DNA from: Colidextribacter sp. OB.20
Lineage (GTDB): Bacteria > Bacillota > Clostridia > Oscillospirales > Oscillospiraceae
DNA: 62,505 nucleotides
Direction of reading: 5' to 3'
Assembly: GCF_009911595.1 (NCBI RefSeq)
Contig: NZ_QWKG01000022.1
Coordinates: 1-62,505 of the forward strand
Position numbers and translations under genes: made by a program. Of this stretch, positions 16,040 through 24,519 are shown piece after piece. The notes under the pieces were generated by a model, which saw only the letters and a program-made list of their open reading frames with translations, had not been told where the DNA came from and did not search any database. The stretch's first letter is position 1. Each line of letters starts with the position of its first letter.

Positions 16040-17740
16040 TTATTTGCCGGGCTTGAAGCTGTCCTTCAGGCTGACGGCCCGGTTAAAGACCGGCGAGCCG
16101 GGCCTGGAGTCCTTGGAGTCGGCGCAGAAGTAGCCCAGGCGCAGGAACTGGAAGCGGTCGGCCGGCTGGGCAGAGGCCAGGGAGGCCTCCAGCTTGCAGC
16201 CGGTGAGGACCTCCAGGGAGCCTGGGTTCAGGCAGTCCAGAAAGTCCTTGTCCCCGCTGTCGGGATCGGGGTCGCTGAACAGATTGTCATACAGGCGGAC
16301 TTGGGCGTCCACGGCGGTAGCGGCGTCCACCCAATGGATGGTGGCCCCCTTCACCTTCCGGCCGTCGGCGGGGTCGCCCCCCCGGCTGTCCGGGTCGTAC
16401 TCGGCGGTAATCTGGGTAATATTGCCCGCCTCATCGGTCTCATAGCCCACGCACTTGATGAGGTAGGCCCCCTTCAGGCGGCACTCGGGCCCGCCGGGGT
16501 ACAGGCGCTTATATTTGGGAACGGGCTGAGGGAGAAAGTCGTCGGCCTCCACCCACAGCTCTCGGGAGAAGGTGACCTCTCTCGTTCCGGAATCGGGGTT
16601 CAGGGGATTGTTCTCCACGGTGAGCATCTCGCTCTGGCCGGCGGGGTAGTTGGTGATCACCAGCTTGACAGGCCGCAGCACAGCCATCACCCGCTTGGCA
16701 TGCTCGTTCAGGTCCTCCCGCAGGCAGTGCTCCAAAAAGGCGTACTCCACGGTGGAGGTGTTTTTTGCCACGCCGATGCGGTCGCAGAAGCTCCGGATGG
16801 AGGCGGGGGTGTAGCCCCGGCGGCGCAGGCCGCACAGGGTGGGCATCCGGGGGTCGTCCCAGCCGGAGACATACTGCTCCTCCACCAGCCTGCGCAGCTT
16901 CCGCTTGGACATGACGGTGTAGTTGATGCCCAGCCGGGCAAACTCGATCTGCCGGGGCTTGGAGGGCACGTCGGTGTTGTTGATGACCCAGTCGTACAGG
17001 GGGCGGTGGTCCTCATACTCCAGGGAGCACAGGGAGTGGGTGATGCCCTCCAGGGCGTCCTGAATGGGGTGGGCGAAGTCGTACATGGGGAAGATGCACC
17101 ACTTGGTGCCCTGGCGGTGGTGCTCGATATACCGGATGCGGTAGAGCACCGGGTCCCGCATGTTGAAGTTGCCGCTGGACAGGTCAATCTTGGCCCGGAG
17201 GGTGTACTTTCCCTCGGGGAACTCCCCGTTTCTCATACGCTGGAACAGGTCCAGGCTCTCCTCGACGGGCCGGTCCCGCCAGGGGGAGCGGGCGGGGGTG
17301 TTCACGTCTCCCCGGTACTCCCGGAACTGCTCCGGAGTGAGCTCGCACACATAGGCCAGCCCCCGCTTGATCAGGCCGACGGCCAGCTCATAGGTTTTTT
17401 CAAAGTAGTCGCTGCCATAGAAGAACCGATCCCCCCAGTCGAAGCCCAGCCAGTGGATGTCCTCCTTGATGGCGTCCACAAACTCGGTGTCCTCCTTGGC
17501 GGGGTTGGTGTCGTCCATACGCAGGTTGCAGATGCCCCCGAACTTCTCGGCGGAGCCGAAGTCGATAATCAGGGCCTTGCAGTGGCCGATGTGCAGGTAA
17601 CCGTTGGGCTCGGGAGGAAAGCGGGTGTGGACCCGCATCCCGGCGCAGCGGCCCCCCTCGGCAATGTCCTCCGTAATGAACTGGTGGATGAAATTTTGGC
17701 TTTCGCCCTCCTCCAGGGCGGTTTTGATCTCCTCAGACAT
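16040..17740 (-). CDS. glnS: Glutaminyl-tRNA synthetase
   Basis: The 566-residue class I synthetase attaches glutamine to tRNA-Gln. The HIGH signature is at residues 50-53 (GYLHIGHCKA) and the KMSKS equivalent is VMSKRK. RFPPEPNG and the C-terminal anticodon-binding beta-barrels match GlnRS rather than GluRS. GGAGGAG precedes the ATG. Many Firmicutes lack GlnRS and make Gln-tRNA through GatCAB, so direct charging here is a lineage feature, probably from an old transfer. Its partner tRNA-Gln is at 1861-1934. Confidence 0.94.
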   Translation of the reverse strand: MSEEIKTALEEGESQNFIHQFITEDIAEGGRCAGMRVHTRFPPEPNGYLHIGHCKALIIDFGSAEKFGGICNLRMDDTNPAKEDTEFVDAIKEDIHWLGFDWGDRFFYGSDYFEKTYELAVGLIKRGLAYVCELTPEQFREYRGDVNTPARSPWRDRPVEESLDLFQRMRNGEFPEGKYTLRAKIDLSSGNFNMRDPVLYRIRYIEHHRQGTKWCIFPMYDFAHPIQDALEGITHSLCSLEYEDHRPLYDWVINNTDVPSKPRQIEFARLGINYTVMSKRKLRRLVEEQYVSGWDDPRMPTLCGLRRRGYTPASIRSFCDRIGVAKNTSTVEYAFLEHCLREDLNEHAKRVMAVLRPVKLVITNYPAGQSEMLTVENNPLNPDSGTREVTFSRELWVEADDFLPQPVPKYKRLYPGGPECRLKGAYLIKCVGYETDEAGNITQITAEYDPDSRGGDPADGRKVKGATIHWVDAATAVDAQVRLYDNLFSDPDPDSGDKDFLDCLNPGSLEVLTGCKLEASLASAQPADRFQFLRLGYFCADSKDSRPGSPVFNRAVSLKDSFKPGK

Positions 17741-17904
17741 GGTTTCTCTCCTCCTTTGTCAATGGTGCTATTTTACACCAGGATAACTATCCTTGCAAGC
17801 ATTTCCTGTGTTCTTATCAGGATTAAGAGCGGGGAACAGCCTTTGTGGGCAGTTCCCCGATAAAATTTCAGTTTACGGGCAGGGGCAGATTGCTTCTTCG
17901 CAGG

Positions 17905-18612
17905 CTAGATGGTCCGGAAGGGGAGGCGCTCATCCAATGCATACTGCTCTGCGGCGGATCCGGCGCAGACGTCGAGGCTTAGGCAGTCGCAGTTCTGAAA
18001 CGCGAAAGAGCCGATTTCTGTAACACCCTCGGGGATGGTGACGCTGATCAGGCTCTCGCAGGAGAGAAATGCCTGAAAGCCGATTTCCGTAAGGCTGTCG
18101 GGGAGAATGAGGATGGCGAGGCTTGTGCAGAAGGCAAACGCACCCTCGCCGATTTTTGTAACGCCGCTGGGAATGATGATTTTGGCGAGGCTCTCGCAGC
18201 CGGTAAACGCATTCCCGCCGATTTCCGTAACACCGTTGGGGATGGTAATACTGGTCAGGCTGCTGCGCTGGACAAATGCACCCTCACCAATCTCCACGAC
18301 CTTTTTTCCGCCAATACAGGACGGGATGTAAACGGCGCCCACCTCCGGGCCGGTATATTGCTTGATGCGGCAGCCGCCGTCGCAATCCTCAGCTTCAAAG
18401 TAAGACGGGTCGGTCTCCTGGGGGTTCTCCGGTACGCCGCACTGGGTGCAGAATTTTTCGCCGGGCTCCAGCTTCGCGTGGCACTCCGTGCAGAAACGCT
18501 GGACTTCAGGCGTTTCCTCGCAGGAACACCGGGCCTCGGCCTTTACCCCGCAGGCGCCGCAGAACTTTGCGCCATCCTTGAGGGGGGCGCCGCAATTGGT
18601 GCAATTTACCAT
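17905..18612 (-). CDS. Zinc-ribbon protein with leucine-rich repeats (BspA-like)
   Basis: This 235-residue protein has two N-terminal zinc ribbons (CTNCGAPLKDGAKFCGACG, and FCTECHAKLEPGEKFCTQCG) and then four to five LRR_5/BspA-type repeats of about 23 residues (pattern SITIPNGVTEIGGNAFTGC). There is no signal peptide, so it is probably cytosolic. Zinc ribbons usually bind nucleic acid or protein, and BspA repeats bind proteins. The function is unknown. AAGGAGGC precedes the start. Confidence 0.85.
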   Translation of the reverse strand: MVNCTNCGAPLKDGAKFCGACGVKAEARCSCEETPEVQRFCTECHAKLEPGEKFCTQCGVPENPQETDPSYFEAEDCDGGCRIKQYTGPEVGAVYIPSCIGGKKVVEIGEGAFVQRSSLTSITIPNGVTEIGGNAFTGCESLAKIIIPSGVTKIGEGAFAFCTSLAILILPDSLTEIGFQAFLSCESLISVTIPEGVTEIGSFAFQNCDCLSLDVCAGSAAEQYALDERLPFRTI

Positions 18613-18651
18613 TGTAAAGCCTCCTTATTGTGCATAAAACATATCATCTTA

Positions 18652-18680
18652 ATTGTATCACAGGTCTCGAACCCGTTCAA
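18652..18680 (-). promoter_or_regulatory. Promoter of the zinc-ribbon/LRR gene
   Basis: On the minus strand TTGAAC (18680-18675) and TACAAT (18657-18652) are spaced by 17 bp. Confidence 0.7.
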
Positions 18681-18698
18681 GTTGTTTTCGGAAAATTC

Positions 18699-18727
18699 TT
18701 GTGCCCGCTGGGAAAAGAGGGTATAAT
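18699..18727 (+). promoter_or_regulatory. Promoter of the thioredoxin reductase-like gene
   Basis: TTGTGC (18699-18704) and TATAAT (18722-18727) are spaced by 17 bp. Confidence 0.75.
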
Positions 18728-18802
18728 AGAGGTGACTCTGGAGGCAGAGCGGCTTCTTTCTCCAGGGAGCCTTTCCGCCTGCGGGCGGGACGGGAGGTTA
18801 TT

Positions 18803-19651
18803 ATGGTTTACGACATTCTCATATTGGGCTCCGGCCCCGCCGGGCTGGCGGCGGCCATCGCCGCCCGGGGCCGGGACAAGAGCGTCCTGGTGATCGGCAA
18901 CCCCTGGCAGGACAGCCCGCTGGCTAAGGCGGAGCGGGTGGACAACTACCCCGGCCTTCCCGGCCGGACAGGTCTGGAGCTGCTGGAGGAGCTTTTCCGC
19001 CATGCGGAGGCGCTGGGCACGGAATTTGTAACCGGCAGGGCCCTGTCCCTGCTGGCCTGGAACGGCTTTTCCCTCACGGTGGGCAGCCAGGTGTATCAGG
19101 GAAGGGCCCTGATTCTGGCCCCCGGGGTGGTGCGGCAGAACAAGTACCCCGGCGAGTCCGAGCTTTTGGGCCGGGGGGTGAGCTACTGCGCCACCTGCGA
19201 CGGGATGCTCTACCGGAACCGGCCTGTCACCGTGGTGGGCCTGTCCCCTGACGCCCCCCAGGAGGCCAATTACCTGAGCGGTCTGGGCTGTCAGGTGGTC
19301 TACGTCTCCCCCCACCAGCCTTGGGGGCTGAAGGAGGGTATACCTTATATAAAAGCGGGCAGGCTGGCAGTGAAGGGGGAACAGACGGTCGCCGGCCTGG
19401 AGGCGGACGGCGCTCTGCTGCCCTGTGACGGGGTGTTTATCCTCCGCAGGGCGGTGGCCCCCACCGACCTGCTGCCCGATCTGGAGACGGAGGAAGGCGT
19501 TGTCAGGGTGGACCGGCGGATGGCTACCAATCTGCCCGGCGTATTTGCCGCCGGGGACTGTACGGGAGAACCGCTCCAGGTGTCCAAGGCGGTGGGAGAG
19601 GGCCATGTGGCCGCCCTGTCCGCCTGTGAATATCTGGACGCGGACCCGTAG
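18803..19651 (+). CDS. Thioredoxin reductase-like flavoprotein lacking NADPH motifs
   Basis: The 282-residue flavoprotein starts at ATG 18803 behind GGGAGG. The FAD motif GSGPAG is at residues 9-14, the redox-active CATC at 129-132, and the second FAD motif (GVFAAGD) at 246-252. It is shorter than NADPH-type TrxB (about 310). The NADPH-binding glycine motif is replaced by GLSPDAP (146-152), and the HRRxxxR motif that follows in TrxB is absent (SPHQPWGL). This fits ferredoxin-dependent flavin thioredoxin reductases of Clostridia or the related deeply rooted type. A thioredoxin gene follows. The stop codon TAG is part of a palindromic repeat. Confidence 0.8.
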   Translation: MVYDILILGSGPAGLAAAIAARGRDKSVLVIGNPWQDSPLAKAERVDNYPGLPGRTGLELLEELFRHAEALGTEFVTGRALSLLAWNGFSLTVGSQVYQGRALILAPGVVRQNKYPGESELLGRGVSYCATCDGMLYRNRPVTVVGLSPDAPQEANYLSGLGCQVVYVSPHQPWGLKEGIPYIKAGRLAVKGEQTVAGLEADGALLPCDGVFILRRAVAPTDLLPDLETEEGVVRVDRRMATNLPGVFAAGDCTGEPLQVSKAVGEGHVAALSACEYLDADP

Positions 19652-19671
19652 GGGCGGGCATTGCCCGCCCG
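19648..19671 (+). repeat. Short GC-rich palindromic repeat (copy 3)
   Basis: GTAGGGGCGGG-CATTG-CCCGCCCG belongs to the window-wide palindromic family. Its own TAG serves as the stop codon of the flavoprotein gene. Confidence 0.8.
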
Positions 19672-19690
19672 TTGCTGCGGCACACCTGTC

Positions 19691-19723
19691 GTAACCCTGG
19701 GGGCGGACGATACCCGTCCCTGC
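19691..19723 (+). repeat. Degenerate palindromic repeat (copy 4)
   Basis: GGGGGCGGACGATACCCGTC followed by CCTGC is a decayed copy of the same family, between the flavoprotein and thioredoxin genes. Confidence 0.55.
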
Positions 19724-19747
19724 AAAACAAATGAAAGGAAGCTTATT

Positions 19748-20059
19748 ATGATTCATTTCAACAAGGAGACCTTTGAGGAGAAGCTCGGCAAGGGCGGGCT
19801 GATGATGGTGGACTTCTGGGCGGAGTGGTGCGGCCCCTGCCAGATGCTGGGGCCTGTCATCGAGTCCCTGGCTGAGCAGTATAAGGGCAGGGCGGTGGTC
19901 GGAAAGGTGAACACCGACGAGGAGCCCGAGCTGGCCATGGGCTACCGGGTGAGCGGCATCCCCACCGTCATTTTCTTCAAGGACGGCAGGGAGATTGACC
20001 GGCTGGTGGGTGTTATGCCCCCGGACGCCTTTGTCCAGGTCCTGGAGGAGAATCTGTAA
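19748..20059 (+). CDS. trxA: Thioredoxin
   Basis: This 103-residue protein is a standard cytosolic thioredoxin with the WCGPC active site at residues 27-31 and the cis-proline segment GIPTVIFF. The start at 19748 has AAAGGAAG upstream. It is paired with the flavoprotein gene upstream, which should reduce it. A strong terminator follows. Confidence 0.95.
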   Translation: MIHFNKETFEEKLGKGGLMMVDFWAEWCGPCQMLGPVIESLAEQYKGRAVVGKVNTDEEPELAMGYRVSGIPTVIFFKDGREIDRLVGVMPPDAFVQVLEENL

Positions 20060-20081
20060 AACGAGATACGCCGGACCGCAG

Positions 20082-20120
20082 TCCCCTCTCCCTTTGACGG
20101 AGAGGGGATTGTGGTTTTTT
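20082..20120 (+). terminator. Terminator after trxA
   Basis: TCCCCTCTCC and GGAGAGGGGA pair perfectly with a 7-nt loop and are followed within 6 nt by TTTTTT. Confidence 0.8.
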
Positions 20121-20449
20121 GTGGGAATTTTGGGAAAAGGGAGCGGCCGGACAGCAGGAAAGGAGTGGGGAAGCGGCTGGGATTCCGGAATGGGAGCGGG
20201 AGCGGACCAGGAAAGGGTGAAAAACAGAAACGGGAATTTTTGGTGTAAAATTACAAAAAATGGGGGAAATTTACCCGAAAAAAGGCAACATATTAAACGG
20301 AACCCCGCCAAAAGCTCTGGGCGGAGCTGGGCGCAAACGCAACAAGGAATCGGTCAGAAATCAAGGGGAAAAATAGACAAAAGTACTCAAGGTAATTTGT
20401 AGGAATGGACGAAAATTAACATTTTACAACAAAAGGCCATGCTATGCCC
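20121..20449. other. Purine-rich intergenic region upstream of the ABC operon
   Basis: About 330 bp without a believable gene: no ribosome site, and codon use unlike the neighbours. No riboswitch fold is recognised. An ATGCCC-N13-GGGCAT dyad (20445-20469) overlaps the promoter that follows and may be an operator. Confidence 0.4.
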
Positions 20450-20478
20450 TTGCCATTTGACTGGGCATGTTATATAAT
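20450..20478 (+). promoter_or_regulatory. Promoter of the sugar ABC / MTR operon
   Basis: TTGCCA (20450-20455) and TATAAT (20473-20478) are spaced by 17 bp and lie about 50 bp before the binding-protein gene. Confidence 0.75.
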
Positions 20479-20530
20479 CCATCCAAACAAAAGCTTTTGG
20501 CTTTTGTAAAAAAGTTTAAGGAGGACCAAA

Positions 20531-21739
20531 ATGAAAAAAAGAGTTCTGTCTATGATCCTTGCCGCGTCCATGATGCTGGCGCTTGCGGCCTGCGGCGGCA
20601 ATGGCGGCAACGGTGACAAGTCCAACACCCAGCAGCCCCCTCCCCCCAGCAGTAGCGGCAGCCAGCAGCAGTCCGGCGGCAGCACCAGCGAGCCCCCCGC
20701 CGCCAGCCCTGTGGCCGGCAAGAAGGTCGCGTACATCATGATTATGCCCTCCGCCACCATCTTCCAGATGTGGGCCAACTCCTGCAAGGACCTGGCCAGC
20801 GCCCTGGGCGCCAGCTGCGACGTGTTCTTCTGCGACGGCGACTTCAACAAGTGGCAGGACACCATCCGCACCTGCGCCGCCGGCGGCTACGACGGCCTTC
20901 TGGTCTCCCACGGCAACCAGGACGGCTCCTATGTCTTCCTGAAGGAGATTACCGAGCAGTACCCCAACCTGAAGATCACCTGCTTCGATACCCAGTTCTA
21001 TGCTGACGGCGAGTATCAGAAGATCGAGGGCGTCACCCAGATGTTCCAGCAGGACGCCTCTCTGGTCACCGTTCTTCTGGACGACATGATCAAGAACTTC
21101 GGCGAGGGTGTCCGCCTCATCAAGGTCTGGCGCGGCCCCAACTACAACTCCCCCTTCGACCGCCGCGAGGTGGGCTGGCAGGAGTATCAGAATGCCGGCA
21201 AGATCGTCACCGTGGGCGAGGTTCAGCCCCTCCAGGACACTGTTGACTCTGCCAACACCGTGTTCGCCGCCTACCTGCAGAGCATCAAGCGCGAGGACGT
21301 GGACGGCGCGGTTGTGTACTACGACTGCTACGGCCAGGGCGTGTATCAGGCCATCGTGGAGAACGCCAACTTCAACGGCACCAACGGCGACCCGTTGCCC
21401 ATGGGCAGTGTTGACATCGACCCCGTCGACGTCACCAACATGCTCACCCGCCCCGACATCTGGACTGCCGCCGGCACCACCGACTGGACTCTGAACGGCG
21501 AGATCGGCATGCGTATCCTGATGCTGGAGATCGCCGGCGAGTACGACAAGATCTATGACCCCGCCAGCGGCAAGACCGGCGTGGACGTGGTCGAGGTTCC
21601 CGGCTCCGCCATTCTGGCCTCCGCGCTGAAGCCCACCTCCACCGTGGAGAACCTGGGCGAGATCGCCGACGAGACCTACGGCAACCTGAACTACCTGTCC
21701 GTGGCCGACTGGATGCCCGCCGACCTGCTCCACAAGTAA
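20531..21739 (+). CDS. Sugar ABC transporter substrate-binding lipoprotein
   Basis: A 402-residue lipoprotein anchored outside the membrane. The signal peptide ends in the lipobox LAAC with the lipidated cysteine at position 21. A Ser/Gln/Pro-rich linker covers residues 30-60, then comes a type I periplasmic binding domain of the ribose/xylose class (KVAYIMIMPSATIFQMW, then GYDGLLVSHGNQDG). AAGGAGGA precedes the ATG. It heads the operon for importer, MTR kinase and MTR-1-P isomerase, so a 5-modified ribose (5-methylthioribose, 5-deoxyribose) is a likely ligand; binding has not been shown. Confidence 0.88.
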   Translation: MKKRVLSMILAASMMLALAACGGNGGNGDKSNTQQPPPPSSSGSQQQSGGSTSEPPAASPVAGKKVAYIMIMPSATIFQMWANSCKDLASALGASCDVFFCDGDFNKWQDTIRTCAAGGYDGLLVSHGNQDGSYVFLKEITEQYPNLKITCFDTQFYADGEYQKIEGVTQMFQQDASLVTVLLDDMIKNFGEGVRLIKVWRGPNYNSPFDRREVGWQEYQNAGKIVTVGEVQPLQDTVDSANTVFAAYLQSIKREDVDGAVVYYDCYGQGVYQAIVENANFNGTNGDPLPMGSVDIDPVDVTNMLTRPDIWTAAGTTDWTLNGEIGMRILMLEIAGEYDKIYDPASGKTGVDVVEVPGSAILASALKPTSTVENLGEIADETYGNLNYLSVADWMPADLLHK

Positions 21740-21783
21740 TTTTACGGAAAAGAGCCTGAAAACTAAATCAGCTACAGCATAAC

Positions 21784-21815
21784 AGGAGGCGCCGGAGGTT
21801 TCTCCGGCGCCTCCT
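21784..21815 (+). promoter_or_regulatory. Intercistronic mRNA hairpin
   Basis: AGGAGGCGCCGGAG and CTCCGGCGCCTCCT form a perfect 14-bp stem with a 4-nt loop and no U-tract. Such stems after binding-protein genes usually stabilise the upstream mRNA so that more binding protein than ATPase is made. Confidence 0.7.
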
Positions 21816-21896
21816 CCTGAATTGTAAGTGAGAAAGGGAAATGGAGCGAGGCTCCTGCATGAAGAATTACCCTTGCGGTAGAAAAGAGGGAATCCC

Positions 21897-23429
21897 ATGG
21901 ATCAAATCACGCTTGAGACAAGAAAAGTTTCCATTGAATTTCCCGGTGTGAAAGCCCTGTCCGATGTGGACTTCAAAGTCTCCACCGGAGAAATCCGCGC
22001 CCTGGTGGGCGCCAACGGCGCCGGCAAGTCCACCCTGATGAAGGTGCTGGCCGGAGCCAACCCCGGCTATACGGGGGAAGTTCTACTCAACGGCGAGGCC
22101 GTGGAGGTTCGAACCCCCTCCGCAGCGAAGAAGCTGGGCATCCAGATCGTGTACCAGGAGGTGGACACGGCGCTGATCCCCACCCTGTCGGTGGCGGAGA
22201 ATGTGATGCTCAACCACACAGTTATGAATACAAAGGGCCAGCCTGTAATCAACTGGTCCAAAATGCGGCAGGAGGCCCGGGAGGTTCTGGGCCGGCTGAA
22301 TATTACCAATATCAACGTACGTACCCTGGTCCAGGACCTGTCCCTGGCTCAGAAGCAGATGGTGCTCATCGCCCGGGCCATTCAGAGCAAGTGCAGCTTC
22401 CTCATTCTGGACGAGCCCACCGCCCCCCTGAGCGACACCGAGACGGTGGAGCTCTTCCGGCTGGTGCAGCACCTGCGGGACACGGAGAACATCGGCGTTA
22501 TCTTCATCTCCCACCGCATCCACGAGATCATCCAGATCTGCCACCAGTACACCGTCATGCGCAACGGCGAGATCGTGGGCACCCGGGACGTGACGCCCCA
22601 GACCACCTCCAAGGAGATTGTGGAGATGATGCTGGGCCGCACCTTCGAGGAGAACTTCCCCAAGGAAGTGGTCCAGCTGGGGGAGGAGTTCTTCCAGGTG
22701 AAGGACCTCACCGGCGGCGACGGTAAGGTGAACGGCGTGTCCATCCACCTGAAGCGGGGCGAGATTATCGGCATCGCGGGCCTTGTGGGCGCGGGCAAGA
22801 GCGAGTTCTGCAAGACGCTCTTCGGCGGCTACAAACAGACCGGCGGCGAGATTGTCCTCAACGGCAAAAAGCTGAAAATCAAGAGCCCCTCCGACGCGGT
22901 GCGGGACCGCATCGCCCTGGTGCCCGAGGAGCGGCGCAAGGAGGGCGTGCTGGTCAACGAGGATGTGAGCTTCAACCTGTCGGCGGCCAGCCTGGGCAAG
23001 TTCTGCATAGCCTCCTTTATCAACAAAGGCAAGGTGGACGCCAACGCCAAAAGGTATGTGGAGTCGCTGGGCATCAAGACCCCCTCCATCCGTCAGTGGG
23101 TCCGGAATCTGTCGGGCGGCAACCAGCAGAAGGTGGCCGTGGGCAAGTGGCTGGCGGCGGACTGCGACGTCTATGTCTTTGACGAGCCCACCAAGGGAGT
23201 GGACGTGGGCGCCAAGCAGGACATCTTCCGCCTGATCTACGACATCGCTAAAAACGGAAACGGCGTTATCTATGCGTCCTGCGAGAACTCCGAGCTGCTG
23301 TCCATCACTGACCGCATCTATGTGATGTACGACGGCAGAATTATGGCCGAGCTGGTCACCGCCGACACCTCGGAGGACGAGATCATGCACTACTCGGTGG
23401 GCGGCACCACCGCCTACGCCAAGGCGTAG
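21897..23429 (+). CDS. Sugar ABC transporter ATP-binding protein (two ATPase domains)
   Basis: The 510-residue protein carries two ABC ATPase domains in tandem, as in RbsA/MglA. The first has GANGAGKST (residues 38-46) and FLILDEPT; the second has GLVGAGKSE, LSGGNQQKV and FDEPTKGVD. The first-domain signature is the divergent DLSLAQKQM, as is usual in this class. It energises the importer together with the lipoprotein and permease genes on either side. Confidence 0.93.
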   Translation: MDQITLETRKVSIEFPGVKALSDVDFKVSTGEIRALVGANGAGKSTLMKVLAGANPGYTGEVLLNGEAVEVRTPSAAKKLGIQIVYQEVDTALIPTLSVAENVMLNHTVMNTKGQPVINWSKMRQEAREVLGRLNITNINVRTLVQDLSLAQKQMVLIARAIQSKCSFLILDEPTAPLSDTETVELFRLVQHLRDTENIGVIFISHRIHEIIQICHQYTVMRNGEIVGTRDVTPQTTSKEIVEMMLGRTFEENFPKEVVQLGEEFFQVKDLTGGDGKVNGVSIHLKRGEIIGIAGLVGAGKSEFCKTLFGGYKQTGGEIVLNGKKLKIKSPSDAVRDRIALVPEERRKEGVLVNEDVSFNLSAASLGKFCIASFINKGKVDANAKRYVESLGIKTPSIRQWVRNLSGGNQQKVAVGKWLAADCDVYVFDEPTKGVDVGAKQDIFRLIYDIAKNGNGVIYASCENSELLSITDRIYVMYDGRIMAELVTADTSEDEIMHYSVGGTTAYAKA

Positions 23430-23456
23430 CCCGAAAAACAACAGGAGGAACCAGAT

Positions 23457-24452
23457 ATGCAAACACTGGAAAAGAATAGTACGCAAAAGGTCCTGCACTT
23501 TCTATTGGATTGGGCCGCGGTCATCGCGCTGGTGCTGTGCTTCATTGTGTTTACAGCGCTGAAGGGCTCCAACTTCATGTCCAAGGGCAACATGGTCAAC
23601 ATCCTGCTGGCCATGTCCATCACCACCGTGTTCGGCATCGCCGCCACTGTGACCATGGCCCCCGACGGCTTTGATATGTCGGCCTGCACCCTGGCCAGCT
23701 GCTCGGCCTATGTGTTCGTGTCCATGTATCTGTGGTACGGCCTCAGCCTGGGCATGTCCATCGTGGTGTGCATCCTTGTCACCCTTGTTCTGTATCAGCT
23801 GACCATGTTCCTGATCCTGGTCTGCAAGATTCCCGACATGCTGGCCACCTGCGCGCTGATGTTCGTCCACCAGGGCCTTGGTCAGTGGTATATCGGCGGC
23901 GGCGCGGTGTCCACCGGCATGCGGGTGCCCCACTCCGGGGCTGACCCCGCCCGGACCACCCTGAGCAACGCCTTCTCCGCCATCGGCCGCTCCCCCTACA
24001 TCATCATTATCATGCTGGCCTGCGTGCTGGCGGCCCACATCTTCCTCAACTACACCAAGCACGGCCGCTTCCTCTATGCCATGGGCGGCAACAAGCAGGC
24101 CGCCAAGCTGTCCGGCATCAATGTGAAGAAGTACCGCTATCTGGCCGGTATGATTACCGCTGTGTTCATCGCCATCGGCGGCATCCTGGTGTCCGCCCGG
24201 GGCAGTTCCGCCCAGGTTATGTGCTGTGACAACTATCTGATGCAGGCCCTGGCCGCCGTGTTCGTGGGCCGGTCTGTGGGCGGCGCGGAGAAGCCCAACG
24301 CCCTGGGCACCCTGGTGGGGGCCATGCTGGTGTCCACCCTGGAGAACGGCCTGACCATCTGCGCCGTGCCCTACTACATCCTGCCCGCCGTGAAGGGCGC
24401 CGTTCTGGCCCTGGCCCTGATGGCCGCCTACGCCGGCAAGAAGGAACAGTAA
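23457..24452 (+). CDS. Sugar ABC transporter permease
   Basis: A 331-residue membrane protein of the RbsC/BPD_transp_2 family with eight to ten hydrophobic segments; one permease would form a dimer in the complex. AGGAGG precedes the ATG. The conserved C-terminal block with a GTLVGAMLVSTLENGL-type helix is present. It follows the ATPase gene by 27 bp and precedes mtnK. Confidence 0.92.
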   Translation: MQTLEKNSTQKVLHFLLDWAAVIALVLCFIVFTALKGSNFMSKGNMVNILLAMSITTVFGIAATVTMAPDGFDMSACTLASCSAYVFVSMYLWYGLSLGMSIVVCILVTLVLYQLTMFLILVCKIPDMLATCALMFVHQGLGQWYIGGGAVSTGMRVPHSGADPARTTLSNAFSAIGRSPYIIIIMLACVLAAHIFLNYTKHGRFLYAMGGNKQAAKLSGINVKKYRYLAGMITAVFIAIGGILVSARGSSAQVMCCDNYLMQALAAVFVGRSVGGAEKPNALGTLVGAMLVSTLENGLTICAVPYYILPAVKGAVLALALMAAYAGKKEQ

Positions 24453-24519
24453 GCAAAATGAGGACCGACGGAAGCGGCGGCCCTGTTCAAATCTATTATT
24501 TAGAAGGAAGGAACCAAAT

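Noticed and set aside
14720-17863. Plus-strand open frame of 1047 codons opposite ppaC and glnS
   Set aside because: It is an antisense shadow of two clear enzymes in GC-rich DNA; the product is a Gly/Val/His-rich string with no domain and no ribosome site.
19995-20402. Open frame of 135 codons after trxA
   Set aside because: It starts inside trxA in another frame, crosses the terminator, and has Lys/Gly/Ser-rich composition without a ribosome site.
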